Shown here piece by piece: positions 21,401 to 28,459 of a DNA stretch of 64,000 nt. Each line of letters begins with the position of its first letter. Within the stretch, counting starts at the first letter, position 1. A program made the position numbers and the translations under genes. The notes below the pieces were generated by a model, which saw only the letters and a program-made list of their open reading frames with translations, did no database searches and was not told the DNA's origin. The DNA is from Blastomussa wellsi (taxonomy: Eukaryota > Cnidaria > Anthozoa > Scleractinia > Plerogyridae): contig OX393564.1 of the NCBI GenBank assembly GCA_947652115.1, positions 9,194,412-9,258,411 on the forward strand, given 5' to 3'.

Positions 21401-23092
21401 CCGAAGGAAAGTTAAAATATAAAGGAGTTTTGGTGAAAATGAGGAATATATCTGTTTGTCATTAGACGAGATGTTGCCATGGTAACGGCCTTAATCCAAA
21501 AATTGACAACTAAAACATAAGCCTTATTTTAACAGGACCCATTCTGGTAAATCACTAAGGGGAAAACTTAAAGAGAAATTAACTATGTTTCCGTTTCTAA
21601 CTCGCGCTCTATAGGGAGGGTGTTTCGAAATAACTCTAGGGAGCCACCTTAAGCGGCCATATTGGATTGCTGAAACAAAAGATGATATTTTCATAACAAT
21701 GGAGGTCAATTCCCGGAGGATTTTTTTTGGACACCAATATGGCCGCCGTTTCTTTGTTTTGGGACACCAATATGTCCGCCGTGACGTCATGTGAAAACAC
21801 TCTGCTAAATTTACCTGCGGTTTGTAAAATTGGACCCTCGGAACAGGGTTGGCCATGGGAATTGAAATTAAAGCAGTGGCTAAATCATGTAATGTACTTC
21901 TGTTAGCTTCAGCTACGTATACAACCTCGATCCCGAGCCCGAGTTTTCTGTGAGCGAACAGTGACGGAACCAATCAGATTCACGGATTTCTAATAGAACA
22001 CAACTGAGTTTCTACTAATGATATTTACTCTCTTTATATTGTACAGTCGAAAAAAACAGTAGTACACTGTAATATAACAGAAACGTTCGATTTGGTGGCA
22101 TTCAGGCAAAATCAACTTGCAAATACAGTAGTCTTTGTTTAGTTATAACAATATCTATATTTGCTTGATTGAAACAAGAATCCTTTGCATGCTATTTGAC
22201 TATTGTTTCACCATATAGAAAAAAAATACAATGGGTGAAACGAAAATGGATAATTGCGTTTTGTTTTGCCATATAGGTGTTTTGATAACGGCTTCTGGAC
22301 CTGCAGAAAAGCTGCAGAAAAGCTATCTTCTCTGCTTACTAAAATATCTAAACAAAAGATTGTTCCGAGACGGTTAGATTCTAAGCTTTTCCATTCAGTC
22401 ACAGGCTCAATGACCAATTTTGCTATCAAACTATGGAAATTCGAGGGAGGCTTTTGCACGTGTATTAGCTAGGGTTTGCTATGGAATGCGATACATTCTG
22501 GAAGCCTGAGTATTCCAGGGAACACTTGAGTGGTGATGTGTAATGATGTAACTATTACTATTATTACTCCCCACGATCGAAGGTAATTGAACTGGAACTT
22601 TTCGGTGAGTTCACGTTTGATTACCCACTCAATCGGATGAAACCGCCTGCGATGTTAAAATGCAAGTCAAGGAAAATATTCGATCCAGTCGATTGGGAAA
22701 ACGCTTGGGTAAGTTCGATTATGTTCGATTACCGAAACTAATTAAAATCAATCGAACGATTGAAGTTCGATTGAGCTCGATTACCGAACATTCGATTAGT
22801 TTCGCTGGGATTTAATACTTACCGTCAAATAACCTTTCGAGTCCTTCACCCATCCGATGACCACGTCGCTGCCGATCATGTTTCCATTGCCTGAAGAGAA
22901 GCCGAAGCCAACCCATCCTGTAGTTGCTGCCTCAACAGCGAACGATACGGTTTCCTTGTCCCAATCAACCGTCCAGTACAGCTTCATTAACTGCTCTGGG
23001 TCCAACACTGCATGGTGAGCAAACTCAGAAGACAGATCAGCCGCGCTGGCAGAGATCAAACCCAAACAAATTACTAAGATCCGGGAGAACAT
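3398..23092 (-). CDS. MOXD1: DBH-like copper monooxygenase, MOXD1-type (9 exons, 3' end outside window)
   Basis: This is a secretory-pathway, ascorbate- and copper-dependent monooxygenase of the dopamine beta-hydroxylase/PHM family; the substrate of MOXD1-type members is not established. Coding exons on the minus strand are 22823-23092, 14496-14642, 13912-14082, 13649-13732, 9245-9436, 8977-9079, 5550-5713, 5192-5267 and 3398-3483. Every junction keeps phase and the sum is 1293 nt (431 codons). The order is a hydrophobic signal peptide (starts MFSRILVICLGL), a DOMON domain, then the two copper domains. The CuH ligands are in VHHLVVYEC and EIHYDNP, and the CuM pair is in FLHTHLQ. The CuM methionine and the C-terminus should lie to the left, outside the window; human MOXD1 has about 613 residues. 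Introns hold a Mutator element, a BEL relic, SINEs and MITEs. The exon 6 donor is GTCAGC, a weak site chosen because it alone keeps phase. The assignment to DBH-like rather than DBH proper is by overall resemblance. Confidence 0.87.
4597..4880 (+). repeat. Dispersed repeat family R1, partial copy
   Basis: Shares 'tgcggtacactattcttgat', the caccatgttggtgcccat / ggtcaccaacatggcgg inverted pair and 'gtgtacatacacataaacatcactcc' with the other R1 copies. It lies in MOXD1 intron 8. Confidence 0.7.
5192..5267 (-). CDS. MOXD1: MOXD1-like exon 8 (CuM His-x-His)
   Basis: 25 codons plus one base. It contains GINVFAAFLHTHLQ; the His-Thr-His pair is the CuM ligand motif of DBH/PHM enzymes. The acceptor CTAAAAAG has a poor pyrimidine tract but is the one that keeps phase 0. 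Confidence 0.83.
5320..5405. repeat. Trinucleotide-rich GGT/GAT microsatellite
   Basis: A run of ggcggcggtagtggtg followed by gatgatgatgacgataata, imperfect, in MOXD1 intron 7. Confidence 0.7.
5550..5713 (-). CDS. MOXD1: MOXD1-like exon 7
   Basis: Two bases plus 54 codons lie between acceptor TTCAACAG and donor GTAAGA. It contains SSGLRFFYTPSIRKYDAG and ends CPKECSQ, matching the hinge between the two copper domains with its conserved cysteines. Confidence 0.88.
5820..6006. mobile_element. Foldback MITE, 'CCATTTCCGAG' family, copy 2
   Basis: Arms 'ctccatttccgaggtttctt' and inverted 'aagagaactcggaaactgg'; the interior has 'cgagtctaagtgctgaacca'. More diverged than copy 1. It lies in MOXD1 intron 7. 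Confidence 0.7.
6180..6620 (+). repeat. Dispersed repeat family R1, diverged copy
   Basis: Same orientation as the other R1 copies: 'aaataaacgaaacacttctc', 'aagtttcaggcgtgtgcg' and the terminal 'gatgacgtcacgtgaaaac' block are recognisable. It lies in MOXD1 intron 7. Confidence 0.6.
7085..7112. repeat. (GTAG)n microsatellite
   Basis: gaaggtaggtaggtaggcag followed by gtaggta, in MOXD1 intron 7. Confidence 0.85.
8588..8810 (-). mobile_element. tRNA-Ser-derived SINE
   Basis: Read on the minus strand, the head resembles a serine tRNA: an A-box-like TTGCCGAGTGG, an anticodon arm CGGACTTGAAATCCG (anticodon UGA) and a B-box-like GGCTTCAAGTCC. A conserved body follows ('cttgtaaataaccaactggt') and then an AT-rich tail. 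The acceptor stem does not pair well and no CCA end is present, so it is a SINE and not a functional tRNA. Similar tRNA-Ser SINEs are common in corals. It lies in MOXD1 intron 6. Confidence 0.75.
8977..9079 (-). CDS. MOXD1: MOXD1-like exon 6 (CuH third His)
   Basis: 34 codons plus one base. It contains AFYYPPNVGYAIGTADSP and MLEIHYDNPKGIE; the His in EIHYDN is the third CuH ligand in the family. The donor is GAAG|GTCAGC. A more orthodox-looking GTGCAT donor eight bases further on would put exon 7 out of frame. Confidence 0.82.
9245..9436 (-). CDS. MOXD1: MOXD1-like exon 5 (CuH site His-His)
   Basis: 64 codons, phase 0 at both ends. It contains FEPFIQKGNEGFVHHLVVYEC, in which the paired histidines are the expected ligands of the CuH copper, followed by several disulfide cysteines and ending VWAVGAE. 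Confidence 0.9.
9901..9956. repeat. Short perfect hairpin
   Basis: A 16-bp perfect stem (ctccactcataaagaa / ttctttatgagtggag) with a 7-base loop, extended outward by several more pairs. It lies just left of the BEL/Pao relic in MOXD1 intron 4. No terminator role is implied in a eukaryotic intron. Confidence 0.7.
9950..11900 (+). pseudogene. Decayed BEL/Pao retrotransposon (zinc knuckle, protease, RT, RNase H fragments)
   Basis: Degenerate plus-strand pieces follow BEL/Pao pol order. There is a CCHC-like stretch (KRVCFNC, about 10077), an aspartic protease start (VKLNGVTCRVPLDTDA, about 10240, where the catalytic DTG reads DTD), and a connector with VIYNASDYEELHQMDVLG (10640-10875). RT pieces include REFYIPDKAVV and KMRFVYDV (10960-11060), and the connection region AQPTKRRILV lies near 11650. 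Stops and frameshifts break every segment. From about 11690 the similarity switches to the minus strand (HMTVNLLSNTQ, CWIDSSVAVHWI), an RNase H piece in opposite orientation, so the copy has also been rearranged. No LTRs were found. It lies in MOXD1 intron 4. Confidence 0.75.
13198..13316 (+). mobile_element. tRNA-derived SINE, copy A
   Basis: Contains 'ggaggtcacgggtttgaatc', with a B-box-like GGTTTGAATCC, then 'ccgttgaaggactggaattt' and a body ending 'ttccagttgctgaaattag'. The same body and tail occur at 14246-14385 and as a remnant at 62549-62610. Confidence 0.7.
13649..13732 (-). CDS. MOXD1: MOXD1-like exon 4 (copper domain start)
   Basis: 28 codons begin after acceptor ATTTTCAG and end at a GTGGGT donor. 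The protein reads VTIPKKHTTYWCSLVK, then KTKHHITK, the characteristic entry into the Cu2_monooxygen N-domain with its conserved Tyr-Trp-Cys. Confidence 0.88.
13912..14082 (-). CDS. MOXD1: MOXD1-like exon 3 (end of DOMON)
   Basis: 57 codons lie between acceptor TCTTTCAG and donor GTGAGA. The sequence includes GTTKVVFAYHTEDP and RGSRSILLLNN, which matches the family's 'xxWAYH...RGxxSLxLL' region linking DOMON to the copper domains. Confidence 0.88.
14246..14385 (+). mobile_element. tRNA-derived SINE, copy B
   Basis: A head with 'gtggctttagagcatcgcac', a B-box-like GGTATCGAGTCC, 'ccgttgaagccctaattttg', and the shared tail 'ccaattgcttaaattagaaa' followed by 'actgcgatgatcat'. It lies in MOXD1 intron 2. 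Confidence 0.72.
14496..14642 (-). CDS. MOXD1: MOXD1-like exon 2 (DOMON)
   Basis: 49 codons lie between a TTGGTTAG acceptor and a GTATGC donor, phase 0 at both ends. The protein begins DRFADAKALPPLDGENNY and ends DPRDRKIE, which is the second half of the DOMON domain. Confidence 0.88.
14858..14892. repeat. (CAA)n microsatellite
   Basis: An imperfect run of caa/cag triplets in MOXD1 intron 1. Confidence 0.8.
16720..16832 (+). ncRNA. Hammerhead-ribozyme-like motif of a Penelope-type repeat, copy 1
   Basis: Reads CTGACGA (16736-16742), one A, GGGC-TAAC-GCTC (a 4-bp stem II with its loop, 16744-16755), GAAAC (16756-16760), GCC, then AGCTCTCGAAATC, which can partly pair with the GATTC upstream of the core as stem I. 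These are the conserved boxes of a hammerhead, with an almost absent stem III. Small hammerhead variants of this kind are known from Penelope-like retroelements. The shared downstream block 'tttacggtggccaattcaca' and 'cccagttgataaaaccaaat' also occurs at 58.9 and 60.7 kb. The extra A after the core is unusual. Activity is not shown. Confidence 0.5.
17294..20950 (+). pseudogene. Mutator-type transposase with C-terminal DEDDh exonuclease domain, broken
   Basis: This resembles the large Mutator-like transposase family of corals. Exon 1 is 17294-17791 (basic N-terminus), exon 2 17871-17967 and exon 3 18446-20950; donors are GTATGG and GTAAAT, acceptors AACAG and TTTTAG, and phases agree. A zinc-ribbon-like CxxC pair is formed across the second junction (CIHC ... 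CPVCG), then CGPPAFDINTRVVLGCLHAG. DDE-type acidic residues are visible in SFDMGWQ and YTGDNDSTT. The exonuclease part has FDTET (motif I) and GHNSSNLDTPVLLR (motif II); motif III reads APDSLEDALALRK, with Pro where the family has the catalytic His. There is a one-base frameshift near 18775 and an in-frame TGA at 19763-19765. The start could instead be the Met at 17375. It lies antisense inside MOXD1 intron 1. No terminal repeats were identified. Confidence 0.8.
21520..21800. repeat. Dispersed repeat with paired 'caatatggccgcc' words
   Basis: Contains 'gcggccatattggattgctg' and, twice, 'ggacaccaatatgkccgccg' (k = g or t), then 'gtgacgtcatgtgaaaacac'. The terminal block resembles the end of family R1. 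No coding potential. Confidence 0.5.
22700..22800. repeat. Cluster of 'TCGATTACCGAA' words
   Basis: 'gttcgattaccgaaac', 'gctcgattaccgaac' and inverted 'caatcgaacgattgaagttc' occur within 100 bp, directly after the MOXD1 exon 1 donor. It looks like a small palindromic repeat; no function is inferred. Confidence 0.5.
22823..23092 (-). CDS. MOXD1: MOXD1-like exon 1: signal peptide and start of DOMON
   Basis: There are 90 codons starting at the ATG at 23092. The first ~18 residues are a hydrophobic signal peptide ending around SASAA. The DOMON part includes YWTVDWDKETVSFAV and GWVGFGFSSGNG, a pattern typical of the family. The exon ends ...KGYLT in front of a strong GTAAGT donor, phase 0. Confidence 0.88.
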
Positions 23093-23599
23093 GTTGCTCT
23101 TGATCCGACCAACAACAAGTTTGCAGAGCTTGGCTAAATTTCAGTTTAACCCGTTGCGTAATTAAAGGTAAATAGATTTAGTCACATGTGTACGTCATAT
23201 GTCACGCGGATGATTAGCTATTTTAAAAGCTCTTATTCATATATATTACGTCATGCTACCTAATTTGAACCAAAGCCTAGCTTTCGAAATGCAAACACAC
23301 CAGGCAGGCAGATTTGCAATCTGTCAAAATGTGCAACGGTATCCTCTCCCCCGAGCCATCCGTTTCCGAGTGTTTAAGACGGGAAGCTGAGTAATATTTA
23401 TTTGAGTTGGACAAAAATCGAGTACCAGAATAATTTAAATCATATTGCGTTATTTTTTACCCTTAATAAAAGGTAAAGATGTAAGTAATTATCCGCGATA
23501 ACACCGACAACAATTTCTTATCAGAGCCCGAGAAAATGAATTTTAAAGATCACAAACTGTAGGCAAAATTTAACGTGTAGCCATTTTGTAAAATCGTCT

Positions 23600-23995
23600 T
23601 TAAGCGATTCAGTGGAATTATAGTGGAACTTCGAAATTTGTTTTCGATGTTTGGTGTTGTTAGACAAGATTTCTTTTTATAATATATTTGAAGTAGTAAC
23701 ACAAAAGCTTGCAATAAGGTGTAAATCATTTTGGTTCATAATTTTGTCCACTGAATGCTTGAAGTCCTCGAAGCTCGCAAGCTACAGAAAAAATCTCACA
23801 TCTCTTAAGCGATTCAGTGGCATTCAGTGGAACTTCGAAATTTGTTTTCGATGTTTGGTGTTGCTAGAAAAGATTTCTCTTGATAATATATTTGAAGTAG
23901 TAACACAAAAGCTTGCAATAAGGTGTAAATCATTTTGGTACATAATTTTGCTCATAATTTTGCTCGAAGTCCTAACGGTTCCGTCTTAATTCGAA
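23600..23995. repeat. Tandem duplication, 205-bp period
   Basis: The block from 'ttaagcgattcagtgg' (23600) recurs from 23805. Both copies contain 'aacttcgaaatttgttttcg' and 'aagcttgcaataaggtgtaa', with a few substitutions. The two similar short ORFs across it are by-products. Confidence 0.85.
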
Positions 23996-24164
23996 AGCAA
24001 TAATTAATCTGGGTGTTTCGTGATCACCCTCAGAATCTATTGGCGAACCAAAGTGTACAGCATTTCATAGTTTAATCATATTCATGCATATTGGTGGTTT
24101 TCACTGTCACGCTATCAAAAACTAAATTCGAAACAATTCAACTACCGAAGCTTAGAATTTCAGC

Positions 24165-24680
24165 GAGTGTAGATGATAAATAAATAAAAAAATTTCCCAA
24201 GTCTCAGGCCTGTGCGGTGTCCCGTTCTCGAGTTATTTGCCGAAACGTTCCACGCAAATTTACAAAGCTTAGTATGGAGACGCTATATTTGTGTCCTTCC
24301 GAGGGGCACAAATATGGCCGCCGTGATGCACGCGAAACCATCTGGAATTCAATTGTGCTATAATAGCGACTACTTTTGGTTCATGAGCTATTAAACTTAC
24401 ACATAAACACCACTTATTATATCTGAAATGTTCAGACATCTGAAAATCGAAAGGATAGGCTTTTTCTAAACAAAACAGTTTTGTCACGGTTCTCAGCTTG
24501 ATATCACATTACGGCCGAGAACCCAAATATTCAAGATGCTCTGTTTTCAAAACGAAGGGTACTATCGAGCTGAAAATTTACCAAAAGATATATTTCTAGT
24601 TAGCCTTACACCTAGTGGCAACGAAAATTTAGGAGGCATAGAGAATTTTGATTTCAGAATTTTATGACGTCACATGAAAA
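24165..24680 (+). repeat. Dispersed repeat family R1, near-complete copy
   Basis: This is the best uninterrupted copy. It runs from 'gtgtagatgataaataaat' to 'tatgacgtcacatgaaaacc'. It is the reference that shows where the Crypton element interrupted the copy at 30.2-33.3 kb: here 'tctagttagccttacacc' is continuous. Confidence 0.75.
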
Positions 24681-24880
24681 CCAAGAATATTTCACTAGCC
24701 ATATCATTAGCTCTTATACTCATTTATATTGATGTAGAACTTCTAGATTTCCTGAGTTTTATTTATTTTGTACTCGACTTTGTATATTCGGAATCTTATG
24801 TTTGTTGCAATTTTAATTTAGATAGAGGGCCATAAGTTTTCCAGTTTCTGTAACTATTACGTGAACCCTCTTTAAATAAA

Positions 24881-24925
24881 GTGTATTATTGTTATTATTA
24901 TTACTATTATTATTATTATTATTTA
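24881..24925. repeat. (ATT)n microsatellite
   Basis: A run of tta/att triplets with few interruptions. Confidence 0.9.
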
Positions 24926-25212
24926 GCTGAGAAACACTAAAGCTGGCTTGCCCCCAAGGGTCATTCCACTTTCAACACGAGTAATCCTCCTTCCCCGGGG
25001 TCACCCAATCCTCCCAACCAACTTCGCGTTTTCTCATGTAGACGCTACTATTTAAAAATAAATTTTTGAAATCCTCTCACCTGGGGTTGCAAATAATTGC
25101 AAAATTGGCCTGATTTGTTACTGAGGAAATGTTTAAGCTTAACGTTGAATTAATTCCTCTTCAAAGAAATAGTTGTATTTAATTTGTAACCCTCGTCAGT
25201 GACGGTAATTCA

Positions 25213-25407
25213 AACTTATTTTACATGTAAGTCTTGAGTTCTTCCGTGTTTACGTAACCTCATCTAAACACTCGGGGTTTGGGAGAATTCGAGACAGTTG
25301 TGCAAACCCTCGACTACTTGTTGGGTTTGCGTAACTTTCGAGAAATCTCCAACACCTCCGAGTGCTTAGATGAGGCCTTATAAACACGGAAAAAGTCCTC
25401 TACATGT
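25213..25407. mobile_element. Foldback MITE with 'ccgtgttta' ends
   Basis: 'cttccgtgtttacgtaacct' followed by 'catctaaacactcgg' is inverted at the right as 'ccgagtgcttagatgagg' and 'ataaacacgga'. A lone left end recurs at about 25461 ('aaccgtgtttacatac'). Confidence 0.65.
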
Positions 25408-25902
25408 ATTGTTTTCATAAAATATTTCTTAAAAACACGTACGAAACTAAAAAGTCACAACCGTGTTTACATACTTTCATCTAAACACATCTATCAACCG
25501 ATGCCAACGCGCTTAGTATTTCAGTTATTTTATAATTTCTTTTAAGTCACAGGTATCGATAAAAGCCAATTTAGTTATTTAATTTGTATTACTGTAAATT
25601 ATCACATCAAAAGCGTTTGTGAGCACGCTTAGAATGATTGTTATCATGTTTTCTGTTACTATTTTTAATTACAGGTAAATGTGAGTGTTCTTTCCATTTT
25701 TGAGGAAACTCCGCGACAGCCTCTCTCTCTCATTGGGTCAATAATAGTTATAGTAATGGTAATGGTTTGTCTCGTTACTTTCGTTGACCTATTTGTGTTC
25801 TTGCTACCCTTATCTTATAGGTCTGACCCGAGGCTCCTTCCAAATCACTTTGAATCCCCCCGTTTTTCCCAGCTAACGTCTCCGAAGAGTATTGTGCAAA
25901 TA

Positions 25903-26066
25903 AGTCATTTTCGAGTTGTCTTCTAACTCTGTTTCAAGACGAATCCAGGTGCACAACCTTCTTATGAAAATGAGTTTGATTTTCAAGACAAAAGACGTGC
26001 GAGTAAAACTCATTTCCATATATGAAGAGGTCGGTGTACGAAGACTGGTCTTGAGGTGGCTTACCA
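25903..26066. mobile_element. Foldback MITE, 'CATTTTCGAG' family, copy 3
   Basis: A diverged member of the family at 803-980 and 53402-53582: 'gtcattttcgagttgtcttc' on the left, a degraded inverse on the right, and a centre with 'atgaaaatgagtttgatttt'. Confidence 0.5.
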
Positions 26067-27252
26067 CAGTTTTGAGGGGTTAAAAGAAATCAACTTTAAA
26101 ATCTTTTATAAAATGTTCAAAAATGGTTTAAGAGTTAACCTCTATCCTTGAAAACAGTGATTGCTTAAAAGGTGAACACGCTGCGAGCATCATTTAATTC
26201 ATTTTAAAACTTTTCTTGTTTAAAGTGTTGTTTGATGAATTTGCCACGCAACTTTTGTCAATTCACTAAATTTTATTGTTTACTTCTCACTTTATATCAA
26301 GTGACTTCCGTGTGATTAAGGATTGAAATCTTCTATAAGGATGGTCTAACCCCTAAGTATGCAGATCAAGAAAACATTGTCCGCCCGACCCCTTTCTACG
26401 AGCTCAAAATCAAACGATCCAGCCTTTTCCTACTCTTCAACAATTTAAGCTAAAGACAAGTATGCAAAATAAGTTTCATACCAGAAGTATAAACATCACT
26501 TTAATACAATATTGTGCTAATTTTTGGTCAGTGAATATGCTCAGACCAAATTAACTTTTGGCGACGACACGGCTCGACTACTCTACACTACTTAACCGCT
26601 TATACAGTTTGACTCAAACTGTGTTCGATCATGCTGATCTTACATCATATATTTACTTATTCGAAACTATAAGCTGTGTCTTATTAACTCAAGCCGTGTT
26701 CTCTGTTTAATTTTATTCAGCTGATCTACAGGTGTATATGGAAATTGACAGAGAGGTGATATATGTTTTGAGGAATAAAACACCGGATCCCAGAAAACAA
26801 AATTACTCCATTTCAAAATAGCTTAATTACTGAAGAGTTTATTTCAAAGTAAATATCCGGTTAGTTCAGATAGTTGAAGGATTACAGAATTAAAAGCAAT
26901 GTGCAATAATGTAAACCTTGTATTTTTTGAAATTGCTAACCCAATTGTTTATATTTATCTAACAACTAAATTCAGAGGGAACAGAGGGAACCTGAAGAAA
27001 TAAAATTTTTCAACAAACATGAAAATAACTTGGAAACATCTTATAATCCGAAAATATTTTAAAATAATATTTAAGTTGCTAAGCTTGTAATACTTGACAA
27101 TACATTTTAACAATGATTTTAGCATATAAATGAAACTTTAGCAGCTTAATGGCATTTTCAGTCCTTGAGCAAAGTTGTGTGTTAATCAATGATTCCTAAA
27201 GCAATCATGCTACGAGATCTCGACAGGTCTGTAAAAGCTTCTGCCAAATTAC

Positions 27253-27329
27253 CTTATTAACATCGCCAGGTGCACTCACTGTAGATATTTCATTCTGATC
27301 CAGATCTCTCCAGAATAAAACCATTATGT
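27253..27329 (-). CDS. Candidate isolated exon, unknown gene
   Basis: Acceptor TTTTTATTCAG, a 77-base open stretch encoding IMVLFWRDLDQNEISTV and APGDVNK, and donor GTAATT. The borders and composition look exon-like, but I recognise no family and found no partner exons nearby. It could be chance. Confidence 0.25.
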
Positions 27330-27649
27330 CTGAATAAAAATACGAAAGAAAAACAAGGCCTGGTAGATGGTGACTTTTCCGTTCCATTTTAAAGCAGTGT
27401 TCGCTACCAACAACAGGGTGCAGAGTACCGTATTTAATTTACTACGCTGTGTAGAGGTTTTGAAAGGGAGGAATAATCTTATTCGGATTGCCCTGCCAAA
27501 GTTTCTATTAAAATTTCATTAAAACAACTTTAAGAGTATTCATTGTGTTCGTTGTACACACATTTCCATTGTAAGAAGCTCATTGGCTTGAGATTATAAT
27601 TATCGACAGGACCACTACGATAAAAGAACGCGCGTTTATTAATTATTAA

Positions 27650-27748
27650 CACTAGCTGACATCAGGCTCTTAAAAGTTTACTACTGAAGACGACTGGCAA
27701 TTTCTATCCGAACACTTCGATTACTTGATTGTCTCTTAAAACTTACAG
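27650..27748 (+). other. Putative 5' untranslated exon of the ShK-like gene
   Basis: Ends in ACTTACAG|GTAAGTAC, a very strong donor, 577 bases before the acceptor of the signal-peptide exon. An AT-rich TATA-like 'gcgtttattaattatt' lies just upstream (about 27630). Inferred from splice signals only; the start is approximate. Confidence 0.4.
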
Positions 27749-28325
27749 GTAAGTACTTTATTGCAATTTTTCGCTAAACGTGCTAAACATTTCTTTGATT
27801 TGAAACCAATTTGGCGTAACAGGCCCAGGACTAAGAACTAAATATTTAAACAATCGGAGTTTTTCCCCAAAAATTTGTTTTCTTGCCTGTTTATTTATTC
27901 ATTTTCCAGATGATAACATATGATGCTATAAACGTTCAAGTATTACCCCAGTGCAAAATTTCTATCTTATATCGGTTAAAAATACTGCCAGAAAGTAGAA
28001 AAGCTCTTCATTTCTGTGTTATTAGCTAATGTTTGATTCAGACTATTGTTGTTTTTCATGAACATCGTTGTGACAGATATAATGAGAAATTCTTGTCACA
28101 CGTTGAGACTACTGAATAGCTCCGGCGCACATTATTTTACGCAACATTGTTTGCACATCTGTTTGTGACAAAACCAAGAATAACTTCTGGATTTGAGTGA
28201 ACGTATAATTTAAAAATATCGGCATAAAGGACTGTAAGTCTATTTACAGTATCTGTCGCTCAGATAAGATATCCATTGCTACAAATAACGCATCCTCAAT
28301 GCCACAATATTTTAATTATTTACAG

Positions 28326-28459
28326 AAATATCAAGATCATGATGAGTTTGAAGTTCCTCGCCTTCCTTTCACTGACAACACTTGTTTCGTTTATTGTGGC
28401 CTTGCCATACCATAAAGCAAACTTCGCTACGACACTGGGGAAGAGCGGCTACGTTGAAG
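28326..28459 (+). CDS. ShK-like precursor exon A (signal peptide); CDS begins 28339
   Basis: Acceptor at 28321-28325 (TACAG). Two ATGs in tandem (28339, 28342) are followed by a hydrophobic core and a predicted cleavage near IVALP. It ends in phase 1. Confidence 0.7.

Larger units (their letters stand above)
23093..27640. other. Intergenic region between MOXD1-like and ShK-like genes
   Basis: AT-rich, with no recognised complete gene. It holds a 205-bp tandem duplication (23600-23995), the full R1 repeat (24165-24680), an ATT microsatellite, foldback MITEs (25213-25407, 25903-26066) and one weak minus-strand exon candidate (27253-27329). The MOXD1 promoter should lie just right of 23092, but no clear TATA box was assigned. 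Confidence 0.6.
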
